From positions 1 through 49,141 of the IMG/VR virus record IMGVR_UViG_3300030616_000036: a DNA stretch of 49,141 nucleotides. The stretch is one strand, 5' to 3'. This DNA comes from a virus. The notes under the pieces are model-generated. The model was not told the origin of the DNA, ran no database searches, and saw only the letters and a program-made list of their open reading frames with translations. The position numbers and the translations under genes are program-made. Below, piece by piece: positions 17,076 to 24,927 of this stretch (position 1 is the first letter of the stretch; the number at the start of each line of letters is the position of its first letter).

Positions 17076-18553
17076 TATTCACCCTTTTCTTTATTATTCG
17101 TACCTTTTTCTTCTTTTTCTTTTTCTTTTTCTTTTTCTTGATTTTTATCTTCTTCACTCTGGATAGAGAATACTCCATTTTTAGCAGCTTCAGTTATTGC
17201 TTTCTCTTCTGATTCAATCATTTTAATATGGGAATCTGATATTTTTATATCATTACTATATTCAATTCCACCATAACGACAATTGGATACTTCTCCAGGG
17301 AATAAGATCCCTGATTCTATTTCTATCTTAGAAGTTTCTGCATTAAGTTTTTTAGTTTCTGCTGTTTCTTTTTCAGTAGGAGTATACAAAGGAGGAAATT
17401 CTACTTTCCAATCATCATAATATACTCCTTTTGTTGGACCTTCTTTTGATATCATGAGTAGATAATTAAATCTTTCTATTTGGTCTAATATATCATCCTC
17501 ATTCTTTGCTTCAATCATATCATAATATTGTTTTATTTGTGCATTTTCTTGACCTGATGCATTAAGACCTTTAGGAGATTGACCATATAATCTTGTTACT
17601 GGTATACCTGTAACAGCAGATAAACTACTCTCTAATTTTGTTATTAATTCATCAATACCCGATACTGTAGCTGATATTCTTTCAAATATTTCTTCTTTAT
17701 CAAGTAATATAGAATTTATGATATGTTTAGACATATCTATATAGCTTAAACGATTTAAAACATCAATACCTTGTCCAGATTGTAGTAAATTTGGTAAATT
17801 CTCTATATGTAAAACTCCTATTATAAATTCTTCTATAATTGTTTCAATATTGATATAGGTATTCCCTATACCTTTTAATCTTTGATAATAAGATTGATAT
17901 ACTGAATCTCCCCAGTATTCGTTTTCTATTCTTTGACAATCAGGTAATATAGCTCCATCAAATCTTAATACTCTTGTTTCGTGTACGTCAAAAGGTTCTC
18001 CTCCACCATCAGGACTTATACTATATATTTCTGGTTCACCATATTTTTTTTCCTTTGGATCTTCATATAACCTGCTTGAATCTATACTTATTTGGTGTCT
18101 ATCATACACCTTTAGAAAATCTATATTTTTTATATTATTCTCATTAAGAGGATCTTCAAATTCTTGACCATCATTAATACCCATAATTATTAATGATCCA
18201 CCATAAACATCCTGCCAAGTTATAGCCTCCTTTAATTGTTTAAGGAATTTTAAGTCTTTTGCTGCTTTAATCAATAAATCATCTGTATCATTAGTGACTA
18301 CATATTTATTTCTTAACATATCTTCAATTTTAACATCAATAACTCTTTTACTCATACCATCGTATACATATAAATTTGTTAATTCATTCCTTTGTAAACG
18401 TGTATCTTTTACAAACAAACCTCCAGTTCTTTTATCGGAGTTTTGCCTATTTAAACCTGTAAATAGATTTGACCATCCATCGACTTTACTCATTACTTTA
18501 CTTAATTCATTTAATAATTCAGGTTTTGATAATTTGTTTAAGTTTTTACTCAT
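17075..18553 (-). CDS. portal protein, DUF1073-like
   Basis: 492 aa, in the family's range. Recognisable parts are GWSNLFTGLNRQNSDKRTGGLFVKDTRLQRNELTNLYVYDGMSKRVIDVKIEDMLRNKYV (about 28-90), ITWQDVYGGSLIIMGINDG (about 118-138), HETRVLRFDGAILPD (about 187) and SSLSAVTGIPVTRLYGQSPKGLNASGQENAQIKQYYDMIE (about 315-355). These are the standard blocks of DUF1073 portals. The C-terminus has a low-complexity E/K run (EKEKEKEKEEKG), which is coded by a TTC/TTT-rich stretch. Confidence 0.93.
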   Translation of the reverse strand: MSKNLNKLSKPELLNELSKVMSKVDGWSNLFTGLNRQNSDKRTGGLFVKDTRLQRNELTNLYVYDGMSKRVIDVKIEDMLRNKYVVTNDTDDLLIKAAKDLKFLKQLKEAITWQDVYGGSLIIMGINDGQEFEDPLNENNIKNIDFLKVYDRHQISIDSSRLYEDPKEKKYGEPEIYSISPDGGGEPFDVHETRVLRFDGAILPDCQRIENEYWGDSVYQSYYQRLKGIGNTYINIETIIEEFIIGVLHIENLPNLLQSGQGIDVLNRLSYIDMSKHIINSILLDKEEIFERISATVSGIDELITKLESSLSAVTGIPVTRLYGQSPKGLNASGQENAQIKQYYDMIEAKNEDDILDQIERFNYLLMISKEGPTKGVYYDDWKVEFPPLYTPTEKETAETKKLNAETSKIEIESGILFPGEVSNCRYGGIEYSNDIKISDSHIKMIESEEKAITEAAKNGVFSIQSEEDKNQEKEKEKEKEEKGTNNKEKGE

Positions 18554-18559
18554 TTTATC

Positions 18560-19858
18560 CTACCATTTTGAAAAGTTTTTATAATTAATTTGATTTTTAC
18601 CAAATTTAGTTTGTACTATATATCTTCCCCCATCTTGGCAATGATCATTCTCTTTTTTAGGTTTATCTTCTCCTCTATCTTGTGCTTTACTATCCCATGT
18701 ATAACTATACATTTCATTAATATAATTTTTACAGCATTTACAGATAGCATAATCACCATTTTTAAGCATTGTTGATTTAGTTCTGATTCCGTCTATTACT
18801 GAATTATCAGCATCTTTTATATTAGATATACCGTCACGTTTCAATTGTATTTTAAAACTTGCTGCACTTGGATCTATAAAGATATCATGCAGTGGAACAT
18901 CTTTTTTACGGTTACTTCTTATAGTGAGTAGCTTATTCATCCCATATTTTGATTCTATAATGGGATCAAATGTACTGCTTACACTGGAGACAAAATTAAT
19001 TAAATCTCTTGAGTACTCAGAATCTGTTTTCTGTCTTTGTTGTTTTTTAGAGTCGTAATAATATTCTTTTTCTGCCCAAATAAAAGGTTTTATTAGTTTA
19101 AAACTATTACCTGTCAATATAAAAGCTGTTGGATTGCCTGTACCATAATCTACACCAATATCATAATAATCAGCTTTAGGTGGTCTTATAAGTGTGCATT
19201 CCTCTTCAGTAAAGAAATCATATATAGCTCCCTCAGCTACACACCACATACCAAGTATAAATCTTTTATACCATAATCCAGTAAAATTCTTTTTTAGATT
19301 TTCTCTAACTGATTTAGGGATAAAAATATTATCATCTAAAACAAAATGAAAATCAATAAGATCAATTTCACCTTTCCTATCTATATAATCTTTCCTTAGA
19401 AAATGATTTGGATTGTCTGGGTTAGTGCTACCTATAAATATTGAATTTATCAAAGAAAGTCGAGTATCTAACATTCTAAAGAAGTTTTCAGGCCATAAAG
19501 TAATTTCATCACCATATGCAAGTGATACAGTAGCTCCTCTTATCTTTCCTTCTGATCTGTTATCTACTGCTCCAATAGTATGAATTACCCTACCCCATAA
19601 ATGACATTCACGTTTTCCAGGTTTGTGAATAAAATCTGACCCTAACATTGATTCTAATGGGGTAATTATATTTCTCTTGAGTGCATCAAGAGTCTTACCA
19701 ATCAGAAATATCTCACCATCTTTACTTGCTAATGGTACTAATTTAATGAATTTTATGAGGGTAGCATATGTTTTAGAGGCTCTTACTGAACCATGCCAAA
19801 TGTTTATCCTTGCAGTTGAACGAAGTATTGACCATATTTGCTTATCAGATAATCTCAT
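18560..19858 (-). CDS. terL: terminase large subunit
   Basis: 432 aa. The ATPase domain has a Walker A variant HGSVRASKT (22-30) with a preceding W, Walker B SLAYGDE (112-118), a coupling motif near GSTNPDNPNHFL (143-154) and the nuclease domain start DIGVDYGTGNPTAF (233-246). It is the packaging motor. No Shine-Dalgarno lies within 20 bases of ATG 19858; the start directly follows a terminator U-tract and a TATAT-type repeat. The small subunit is about 7 kb away. Confidence 0.93.
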   Translation of the reverse strand: MRLSDKQIWSILRSTARINIWHGSVRASKTYATLIKFIKLVPLASKDGEIFLIGKTLDALKRNIITPLESMLGSDFIHKPGKRECHLWGRVIHTIGAVDNRSEGKIRGATVSLAYGDEITLWPENFFRMLDTRLSLINSIFIGSTNPDNPNHFLRKDYIDRKGEIDLIDFHFVLDDNIFIPKSVRENLKKNFTGLWYKRFILGMWCVAEGAIYDFFTEEECTLIRPPKADYYDIGVDYGTGNPTAFILTGNSFKLIKPFIWAEKEYYYDSKKQQRQKTDSEYSRDLINFVSSVSSTFDPIIESKYGMNKLLTIRSNRKKDVPLHDIFIDPSAASFKIQLKRDGISNIKDADNSVIDGIRTKSTMLKNGDYAICKCCKNYINEMYSYTWDSKAQDRGEDKPKKENDHCQDGGRYIVQTKFGKNQINYKNFSKW

Positions 19859-19875
19859 ATAATATAATATAATAT

Positions 19876-19912
19876 AAAAAAGCTCCTTAAGTTATATAAA
19901 CCTTAAGGAGCT
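19876..19912 (-). terminator. intrinsic terminator before terminase gene
   Basis: An 11-bp stem AGCTCCTTAAG/CTTAAGGAGCT with a 10-nt loop is followed on the minus strand by TTTTTTATATT. It closes the lysis-region transcript. The only AAGGAG near the terminase ATG is in the stem, about 24 bases away, so base-pairing would hide it. Confidence 0.85.
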
Positions 19913-19937
19913 ACCACACATAAGAAGATCTAAGAGA

Positions 19938-20315
19938 CTAATTTTGTTTAATTTTCTCTATAAATTTGCTTTCTCTGATCTTGTCATATCTGATTTCATT
20001 GATTTTTAATCTGTAGCTAAAATCACCAGGAGAAACGAAACCTTTTGAACCATCAATCATAGTATACTTAAAAACATTACCAACTTTCATGAATTTCTTA
20101 CAAAATATATCTTTTATTGTCTCATTACCTAAAAAATCAATAGTAGTATATCGAACATATAGAATAGTAGAATCTGTAGAATATGAGTAATCGTTGCTAT
20201 AATCTTTCTTATAATCTTCTGATGAAATTATAGGTTCAGCTCTTAACATCTCAGCCAATAAGAATGCAAATAAAGTTGTAATTGCAATTATCCATACTTT
20301 TAATGTTTTGTCCAT
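19938..20315 (-). CDS. membrane-anchored hypothetical protein (125 aa)
   Basis: Residues 6-25 (KVWIIAITTLFAFLLAEMLR) form an N-terminal transmembrane anchor or uncleaved signal. The rest is extracytoplasmic in this model, beta-rich and Tyr/Ser/Asp-rich in its first part (SEDYKKDYSNDYSYSTDS). It is the last gene before the terminator. Placement next to a DUF5675 gene suggests a lysis accessory such as a spanin-like protein, but no spanin motif is present. Confidence 0.6.
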   Translation of the reverse strand: MDKTLKVWIIAITTLFAFLLAEMLRAEPIISSEDYKKDYSNDYSYSTDSTILYVRYTTIDFLGNETIKDIFCKKFMKVGNVFKYTMIDGSKGFVSPGDFSYRLKINEIRYDKIRESKFIEKIKQN

Positions 20316-20316
20316 C

Positions 20317-20748
20317 TTATTCCTGCCTTTCTATATTTTGAACGTTAATATAAACTAACTCTTTCTTATTGAATGCTTGAATCACTGTTTTATAAAACTT
20401 TTTATATGCTATTGTACTATCGGTTAAATAGTAAGCATCAGAATCGGACACCATACCAGTAAGTATGCATCCTCCAGTATCTTTAATTTTATTACCTGTA
20501 TGAATTAATATATACTTAAAATTCGGGACATTTCTAATCCAAAGCATTCCTTTATGAAAATCAAATTTTTTCTTATATCTATTATGGAATCCTCCCCATG
20601 TTCTAAGAGTAATTTGATATATTCCTGTAGGAATTCTTCTTTGATAAATTCCATTTTCTAAACTATAAACAGAAAATTGACCATTTATCATGAGCATCCC
20701 TAAAGTACCATTCATTCGATTTTTATACCTTAATAAGTCTATAATCAT
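20317..20748 (-). CDS. DUF5675-like protein, candidate cell-wall enzyme
   Basis: 143 aa. The phrases GTLGMLMINGQFSVYSLENGIYQRRIPTGIYQITLRTW (about 14-51) and IRNVPNFKYILIHTGNKIKDTGGCILTG (71-98) match DUF5675. The H83...GC94I spacing recalls the H-x(n)-GC active site of YkuD L,D-transpeptidases. In many phages this family sits in the lysis cassette and could act as the peptidoglycan enzyme; I see no amidase or lysozyme in the window. The function is inference. Confidence 0.7.
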   Translation of the reverse strand: MIIDLLRYKNRMNGTLGMLMINGQFSVYSLENGIYQRRIPTGIYQITLRTWGGFHNRYKKKFDFHKGMLWIRNVPNFKYILIHTGNKIKDTGGCILTGMVSDSDAYYLTDSTIAYKKFYKTVIQAFNKKELVYINVQNIERQE

Positions 20749-20759
20749 AATAACCTTTC

Positions 20760-20924
20760 CTATTTTATTTTACCTTCTTCTCTTGCTTTTTTCAATGATG
20801 CAGCGAGTCTTTTGATTCCTTCCAGAGCTTCAGGAGAGAATCTCTTAAAATAAGGATCATTAGGTTTCTGTATATATGTTTCTGCAACTATAACCATTTT
20901 TTGTTTTAAAATAACATCATTCAT
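20760..20924 (-). CDS. small hypothetical protein (54 aa)
   Basis: ORF MNDVILKQKMVIVAETYIQ... ending AREEGKIK, following GAGG by six bases and directly downstream of a near-consensus promoter. The second half (PEALEGIKRLAASLKKARE) is an amphipathic helix. It is the first gene after that promoter, upstream of DUF5675. Unrecognised. Confidence 0.65.
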   Translation of the reverse strand: MNDVILKQKMVIVAETYIQKPNDPYFKRFSPEALEGIKRLAASLKKAREEGKIK

Positions 20925-20942
20925 TAATAACCTCTTTATACT

Positions 20943-20971
20943 ATTTTATAAAATTTTTACTTAATTGTCAA
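20943..20971 (-). promoter_or_regulatory. host-type promoter, TTGACA-17-TAAAAT
   Basis: On the minus strand a perfect -35 TTGACA and a -10 TAAAAT are separated by exactly 17 nt. It drives the 54-aa ORF, DUF5675 and the membrane protein up to the terminator at 19876-19912. The spacing and sequence fit a housekeeping sigma-70 type factor. Confidence 0.75.
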
Positions 20972-20980
20972 CATAAAAAT

Positions 20981-21655
20981 TTAAAGTTTGTGGATTGATT
21001 CAATATATCTATGAAACATATGATCTTTGATTCTTAAATGTGGTAATCTATGCCAAAACTTTTTTGGTAATACTAATTCTCTTCCAACATGTACAAGATC
21101 TACCATTTTATATAACCTGGAAGTAGCTACAAGATCATAACCATTCACTATCCTTAGAAGATTAATATTACCATATTCACAATATCTATCTTTAAAGTCA
21201 ATATCCCCCACTGGAGGAGAACCAAATAGAATACCGTTATATGTAAAACTTTTCCAGAAACATTCCGCAAGAGACTTTAATAAAATTGTTCCTATTGCTG
21301 CTCCCCTTGAATACCCAATTACGTTAAACGATTTAACACTACAGATTTTACTACGTATATTATTAAAAATTCTACTAATAAATTCAAATATTTTTTCCTC
21401 TAACTTATCATAACTATTCTGAAAACCATCATGTATACCATCATCATTATAATCGAAATAATGAAGGTTTCCTCTTTTACCAAAAAAATCTTTAGGTGAA
21501 TCGGAACCTTTAATGATAATAGTAATACTCGAATATGATTTATTATAAAAACATTCACAATAATCATCTTTGGTTCTTATTACAAAACCTATCCCAGTTT
21601 CATTATTTACATAATTCTGATATGTAGAAGCTTCTAAAATCCTTTGTTTATCCAT
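20981..21655 (-). CDS. class-3 lipase-like alpha/beta hydrolase
   Basis: 224 aa. SITIIIKGSDSPKDFFG (about 43-59) resembles the lipase-3 oxyanion strand, GYSRG (114-118) is the nucleophile elbow with Ser116, FGSPPVGD (144-151) follows, NGYDLV (171-176) gives Asp174, and DHMFHRY (211-217) gives the His. The catalytic triad is thus complete by eye. No signal peptide is present. A 4-bp upstream SD (GGAGG) precedes the ATG. Its location among small TM peptides suggests a role in membrane disruption at lysis or in tail entry; this is inference. Confidence 0.75.
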   Translation of the reverse strand: MDKQRILEASTYQNYVNNETGIGFVIRTKDDYCECFYNKSYSSITIIIKGSDSPKDFFGKRGNLHYFDYNDDGIHDGFQNSYDKLEEKIFEFISRIFNNIRSKICSVKSFNVIGYSRGAAIGTILLKSLAECFWKSFTYNGILFGSPPVGDIDFKDRYCEYGNINLLRIVNGYDLVATSRLYKMVDLVHVGRELVLPKKFWHRLPHLRIKDHMFHRYIESIHKL

Positions 21656-21658
21656 TTA

Positions 21659-21787
21659 TTAATTACCTCCCAATAAAAACCAAATATGAATATGAATGAG
21701 GATAATAAACGCTATTCTCATTGTTAATTCTGGAATAGTATCTTCATATTCATATGTATTTAAAAGTTTGTTATAGTCTTTTTTCAT
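21659..21787 (-). CDS. single-TM micropeptide (42 aa)
   Basis: ORF MKKDYNKLLNTYEYEDTIPE... ends in one hydrophobic segment (MRIAFIILIHIHIWFLLGG). It overlaps the 48-aa ORF upstream and precedes the lipase-like gene by three bases; the lipase Shine-Dalgarno lies in its last codons. A holin-like function is possible by position; unproven. Confidence 0.5.
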   Translation of the reverse strand: MKKDYNKLLNTYEYEDTIPELTMRIAFIILIHIHIWFLLGGN

Positions 21788-21917
21788 TCTTATATTTACC
21801 TTTCTTACCAATCATATAATAATTTAAGTTATACACAAGATATCTTATAGATCTTATCCTGTAAAGCTTAAATACGTTAATAATCAATATTAATAAATAA
21901 ATAAGCTTTGTTTTCAT
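21771..21917 (-). CDS. single-TM micropeptide (48 aa)
   Basis: ORF MKTKLIYLLILIINVFKLYR... has an N-terminal transmembrane segment and a strongly basic C-terminal tail (IGKKGKYKNEKRL). It is the first ORF behind the promoter at 22059-22087 and the hairpin at 21939-22009. The ribosome-binding site is weak (AGGGTG). Confidence 0.45.
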   Translation of the reverse strand: MKTKLIYLLILIINVFKLYRIRSIRYLVYNLNYYMIGKKGKYKNEKRL

Positions 21918-21938
21918 AATATTCACCCTTATAAAGTA

Positions 21939-22009
21939 AGTAGGAGGAGTTTAAAAAATAGATTCTTTAGCATTTAGCTTCAAAATCAGTATTTAATACT
22001 CCTCCTACT
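21939..22009 (-). ncRNA. structured leader / RNA candidate with 12-bp closing stem
   Basis: Closing stem AGTAGGAGGAGT/ACTCCTCCTACT encloses 47 nt. Inside, on the minus strand, AGTAT-TAA-ATACT forms a 5-bp hairpin and GATT...AATC encloses AGC-TAAAT-GCT. This is a possible three-way junction between the promoter at 22059-22087 and the first ORF. There is no U-tract. The stem contains an AGGAGG-like sequence that could sequester ribosomes. I see no known riboswitch class. Confidence 0.45.
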
Positions 22010-22058
22010 CTTTCTCATACCCGAATAATACAGGAAATTAATTAAACGTTCATTATAT

Positions 22059-22087
22059 ATTTTAACCTAAAAAATGATAAAAATCAA
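22059..22087 (-). promoter_or_regulatory. host-type promoter, TTGATT-17-TAAAAT
   Basis: Minus strand -35 TTGATT, 17-nt spacer, -10 TAAAAT. It precedes the structured leader and the micropeptide-lipase group. Immediately after the 81-aa gene (ends 22091). Confidence 0.65.
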
Positions 22088-22090
22088 CTA

Positions 22091-22336
22091 TTATTTTTTT
22101 TCTGAATTCTGATTCTGAAGTAATTGTATTATTTTTGACTTATTTTCCATTACTGCTTGAGCTATAATTTTACAAGATTCAAAATCAATTTCAATAGAGT
22201 GGTCATCTGCAAAACTATCGGCAATAGAATTAACTATTTCAGCTTTTATATATTCATTCTTGTTTTCGACTTTATGAAGATTACCATTTGAATCTTCATA
22301 ACATTCTACTTTTTTAAATAGTGTAGTTTCTGGCAT
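22091..22336 (-). CDS. hypothetical protein (81 aa)
   Basis: Unrecognised. Mixed beta N-terminus (LFKKVECYEDSNGNLHKV) and helical C-terminus (SCKIIAQAVMENKSKIIQLLQNQ). Preceded by AAGGA and coupled to the small coiled-coil ORF. It ends just before the next promoter. Confidence 0.6.
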   Translation of the reverse strand: MPETTLFKKVECYEDSNGNLHKVENKNEYIKAEIVNSIADSFADDHSIEIDFESCKIIAQAVMENKSKIIQLLQNQNSEKK

Positions 22337-22339
22337 GAG

Positions 22340-22474
22340 TTATTCCTTTGTTTTAGGTTGACTTTCTTCTATTAATTTTTTTGTTTTTTCTATAGCTTTT
22401 TGTGAATCTTCAAGTAGTTGTCTCATTCTTTTGTTGTTTTCATCAAGTTCTTTAAAATATTCACTTATTTTCAT
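22340..22474 (-). CDS. small coiled-coil protein (44 aa)
   Basis: ORF starting at ATG 22474, MKISEYFKELDENNKRMRQL..., highly charged throughout and predicted coiled coil. The start overlaps the stop of the 71-aa gene (TAATG), and its end carries the Shine-Dalgarno of the 81-aa gene. Function unknown. Confidence 0.6.
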   Translation of the reverse strand: MKISEYFKELDENNKRMRQLLEDSQKAIEKTKKLIEESQPKTKE

Positions 22475-22689
22475 TATTTACCACCTTTACTGCAAAGATC
22501 CATAAATTTATCAAAATCAGCATTAAGAATATTAGCAATAGCTTGACAATTATCTATCCATACATCTACCTCAATATTATAAGCTTTTAGGGATAAACAT
22601 GTATTTAAATTAGGTTTTGATCTATATAAAGCTAATGCAGTTTCAGTTTGTATCTTATTCAAAAATTTTAATTTCTTTCCTTCTTCCAT
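22474..22689 (-). CDS. hypothetical protein (71 aa)
   Basis: Unrecognised helical protein (LNKIQTETALALYRSKPNL; VDVWIDNCQAIANILNADFDKFMDLCSKG). Two Cys in the C-terminal half. Lies in a tight operon with the 44- and 81-aa genes. Confidence 0.6.
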   Translation of the reverse strand: MEEGKKLKFLNKIQTETALALYRSKPNLNTCLSLKAYNIEVDVWIDNCQAIANILNADFDKFMDLCSKGGK

Positions 22690-22717
22690 TTTATCAATCT
22701 CCAGGTTAAGGTTAAGA

Positions 22718-22900
22718 TTAATATTGACCTTTTAGTAATGATTCAAGTGTTACTCTACTTTCTTCTAAAACCTTTTCATTGTTTTTTGCTATTTCAAGAG
22801 GAACATTGTCAAACTTTTCACTGATGCAATAATCAAAGTAATCGTTTAATTTACTCATTTCATTCGTTATATTTGCTTTTACTGTTATTGTGTTTTCCAT
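22718..22900 (-). CDS. hypothetical protein (60 aa)
   Basis: Unrecognised small protein, MENTITVKANITNEMSKLND..., helical C-terminus. It is the first gene behind the promoter at 22936-22964 and has GGGAG before the ATG. Confidence 0.6.
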   Translation of the reverse strand: MENTITVKANITNEMSKLNDYFDYCISEKFDNVPLEIAKNNEKVLEESRVTLESLLKGQY

Positions 22901-22935
22901 TTTTATCTCCCTGTTTAGTGTTTAACCTTATATTA

Positions 22936-22964
22936 ATTATACCACTATTTTAGGAGAATGTGTA
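22936..22964 (-). promoter_or_regulatory. extended -10 promoter, TACACA-17-(TGG)TATAAT
   Basis: Minus strand TATAAT is preceded by TGG (extended -10) with a 4/6 -35 at 17 nt. It precedes the 60-aa gene and the 71-, 44- and 81-aa genes. Confidence 0.55.
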
Positions 22965-23027
22965 CAAGAAAATTATTATATGTTTACAAAATACATATTT
23001 ACAATAAGTTATAAAGCTATTTTTTTT

Positions 23028-23288
23028 TTAATCCTCTAATAGAAAAGCTTTAATTTTACTGTATACACTCCATGCCTTATTTTTATAATATCCGATTAAT
23101 TGTTCAAATAACTGATTAGTATCTTTATAGAACGGGATATTACAGTTATTAGAATCCAATACACGAAATAAACCGCAATCACTGGAGAAGGAAATCTTTA
23201 AAATGTGGTCCCTATCAACAATATGAATCTCTTTACTATTTTCTTTCTTTACAGGAGTAATATTAAATGTTGTTGTTGTTGTTATCAT
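23028..23288 (-). CDS. hypothetical protein (86 aa)
   Basis: Unrecognised. Begins MITTTTTFNITPVKKEN; middle is beta-like (ILKISFSSDCGLFRVLDSNNCNIPFY), C-terminus helical (LFEQLIGYYKNKAWSVYSKIKAFL). AAGAAGGTAAC precedes the start, giving a weak ribosome site. Confidence 0.6.
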   Translation of the reverse strand: MITTTTTFNITPVKKENSKEIHIVDRDHILKISFSSDCGLFRVLDSNNCNIPFYKDTNQLFEQLIGYYKNKAWSVYSKIKAFLLED

Positions 23289-23308
23289 TGTTACCTTCTT
23301 TTTAAATG

Positions 23309-23710
23309 TTAAATTGTTTCTATTAATTTTTTAAAATTCTTTGCCGTATTCAATGTTATTGTAAGATTCAATACATCATCATTATTGATTACCTGATCTC
23401 TTTTAGGTCTACCTCCCATAAAAGGGATATACTTTTTAATGTGTGTTTCAGGATCTCTTCTATTACCTATTCCCATTATAAACTTTATAGGCTGTAATTT
23501 ATATCTACCTGTATAATTAGTTCTTTCATCTATATGTGTTAACTTACTTGATTTTTTAATATCATCATCTTCCATTGAATTGATGAATAACTTTTTAGGA
23601 CATGAAGCGTTCCTTATCCCACCATATAAAGCACAATTAATAGGTGAAGTACTATGAAAACCTATATATCTATTCATACATGCTTCACAAGCTGCTGGTA
23701 TTGATCCCAT
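23309..23710 (-). CDS. Cys-containing hypothetical protein (133 aa)
   Basis: Unrecognised. The N-terminus has a cluster of Cys (AACEACM; NCALYGG; NASCPKK), which could bind metal. A GRPKRDQVINNDDVLNLTITLN region follows. AAGGAG is seen before ATG 23710. Confidence 0.6.
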   Translation of the reverse strand: MGSIPAACEACMNRYIGFHSTSPINCALYGGIRNASCPKKLFINSMEDDDIKKSSKLTHIDERTNYTGRYKLQPIKFIMGIGNRRDPETHIKKYIPFMGGRPKRDQVINNDDVLNLTITLNTAKNFKKLIETI

Positions 23711-23756
23711 AATATACTCCTTTAGAAAGTAGGGGATTATTGTTTGTATTTAAGGT

Positions 23757-24068
23757 TTAATTTATCGTTTCACAGACAATAAACTTTTTTGTTATTTGAT
23801 CAAAAGATACACCATCCGGTAACACATAGCCTTTACCATATCTAACATACACATTACCTTTATACCCTTCTAATGATATAGGTAGGTTACAGATTGCTCT
23901 TTCGTCTGGATGCAATCTCTCTATTTCTTCCCATTCATCACTAAGATCATCAATAAGCAGTCCTGCATATTTTTTTATAAATTGCTTGTTTTTGTACGGG
24001 CAGAATCCTTGTGAGACTAAAATATCAAACAACTCATTTTCTTTTAAAGTTTGCTTTTCCATCCCCAT
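23757..24068 (-). CDS. hypothetical protein (103 aa)
   Basis: Unrecognised. Helical N-terminus (KQTLKENELFDILVSQGFCPYKNKQFIKKYAGLLID) and acidic centre (DLSDEWEEIERLHPDERAI). First ORF behind the promoter at 24110-24138; AAGGG precedes the ATG. Confidence 0.6.
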   Translation of the reverse strand: MGMEKQTLKENELFDILVSQGFCPYKNKQFIKKYAGLLIDDLSDEWEEIERLHPDERAICNLPISLEGYKGNVYVRYGKGYVLPDGVSFDQITKKFIVCETIN

Positions 24069-24109
24069 CCCTTTTATAGAATATTTTAAATTGTTTTTAT
24101 GTTAATTTA

Positions 24110-24138
24110 ATTGTACTGCTATTTTCTGAAAATGTCAA
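24110..24138 (-). promoter_or_regulatory. near-consensus promoter, TTGACA-17-TACAAT
   Basis: Minus strand -35 TTGACA is perfect, the spacer is 17 nt and the -10 is TACAAT. It serves the 103-aa gene and genes below it. Confidence 0.75.
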
Positions 24139-24159
24139 TATAATAATTATTTATTTATA

Positions 24160-24477
24160 CTAAATAATACCTACCACTATAAACCAAGATGGCATACCTT
24201 TATTATCATACCCATCAGGTTCAATCTTTGTACCAATTATTGTTTTTGCAATACCATCATTTGCCCATTTTTCCATAGTTGTTATAGAAGGTTCCTTTTT
24301 AAAACCATTTAAATAATTATATGCTTTTGATGCTGGGATATAGATAATTTTATCAGATTCTTCAATCATAACAGCTCTTTTATTTTGATCATATGTAGCT
24401 AAAATATCACTACCTTTACTAATAAATGTTCCTTTTTTACTTTTCAAGTCTTTTATTGTTTTTGTTTTAAAACTCAT
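24160..24477 (-). CDS. hypothetical protein (105 aa)
   Basis: Unrecognised. It contains a beta-strand start (TIKDLKSKKGTFISKGSDILATYDQNKRAVMI) and a helical middle (ASKAYNYLNGFKKEP). A GGAG site precedes the ATG, itself following a short repeated leader motif AACATCAACCAGGAG shared with the 24927 gene. Confidence 0.6.
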   Translation of the reverse strand: MSFKTKTIKDLKSKKGTFISKGSDILATYDQNKRAVMIEESDKIIYIPASKAYNYLNGFKKEPSITTMEKWANDGIAKTIIGTKIEPDGYDNKGMPSWFIVVGII

Positions 24478-24502
24478 TTTATTCTCCTGGTTGATGTTGT
24501 AG

Positions 24503-24527
24503 ACCTTCTCAGAAATATTGAGAAGGT
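24503..24527 (-). terminator. intercistronic hairpin (9-bp stem)
   Basis: Stem ACCTTCTCA/TGAGAAGGT with a 7-nt loop lies between the 60-aa and 105-aa genes. No U-tract follows on the minus strand, so it is likely an RNA-stabilising or processing hairpin. Confidence 0.45.
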
Positions 24528-24536
24528 TTCGGCTAT

Positions 24537-24719
24537 TTAAGCCTCATCAGTACAACTTATCTTGGTTTCCAACTCAGCAATGATTATGTCAACTTGGCTT
24601 TTTAAAGCGCGATATCCATTTTTAACACGTGGATCATCAAGTTGAGCCAATCCTTCGAGTTCTATAGCGTATTCTTTGTACTCGTTTAGTAGTTTTTCAA
24701 ATAGTTCTTTTTTACTCAT
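24537..24719 (-). CDS. coiled-coil hypothetical protein (60 aa)
   Basis: I chose ATG 24719 because AAGGAG lies six bases upstream; an earlier ATG at 24761 would overlap the neighbouring gene without a site. The protein is fully helical (KKELFEKLLNEYKEYAIELEGLAQ). Unrecognised. Confidence 0.6.
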   Translation of the reverse strand: MSKKELFEKLLNEYKEYAIELEGLAQLDDPRVKNGYRALKSQVDIIIAELETKISCTDEA

Positions 24720-24741
24720 CGTGTACTCCTTGTTATACTTA

Positions 24742-24927
24742 TTAGTAACCGTAAACATCAAATATGTTCTGATATTTTAATTCTACACCTAAAGCATCAA
24801 GCTCAACACTAATCTCATTTATAGTGTCTAACGCTTTTTCTTTTTCAAAATAATCTGCTGAATTACGGAAAGTCTCTACTGCTTTCTCGAGAGTTTCTTC
24901 TAACTGTGTTGTTTCTGATTTTTTCAT
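24742..24927 (-). CDS. coiled-coil hypothetical protein (61 aa)
   Basis: Unrecognised helical protein (LEETLEKAVETFRNSADYFEKEKALDTINEISVELDALG), ending FDVYGY. It follows the promoter at 24964-24992 and the motif AACATCAACCAAGGAG. Confidence 0.6.
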   Translation of the reverse strand: MKKSETTQLEETLEKAVETFRNSADYFEKEKALDTINEISVELDALGVELKYQNIFDVYGY

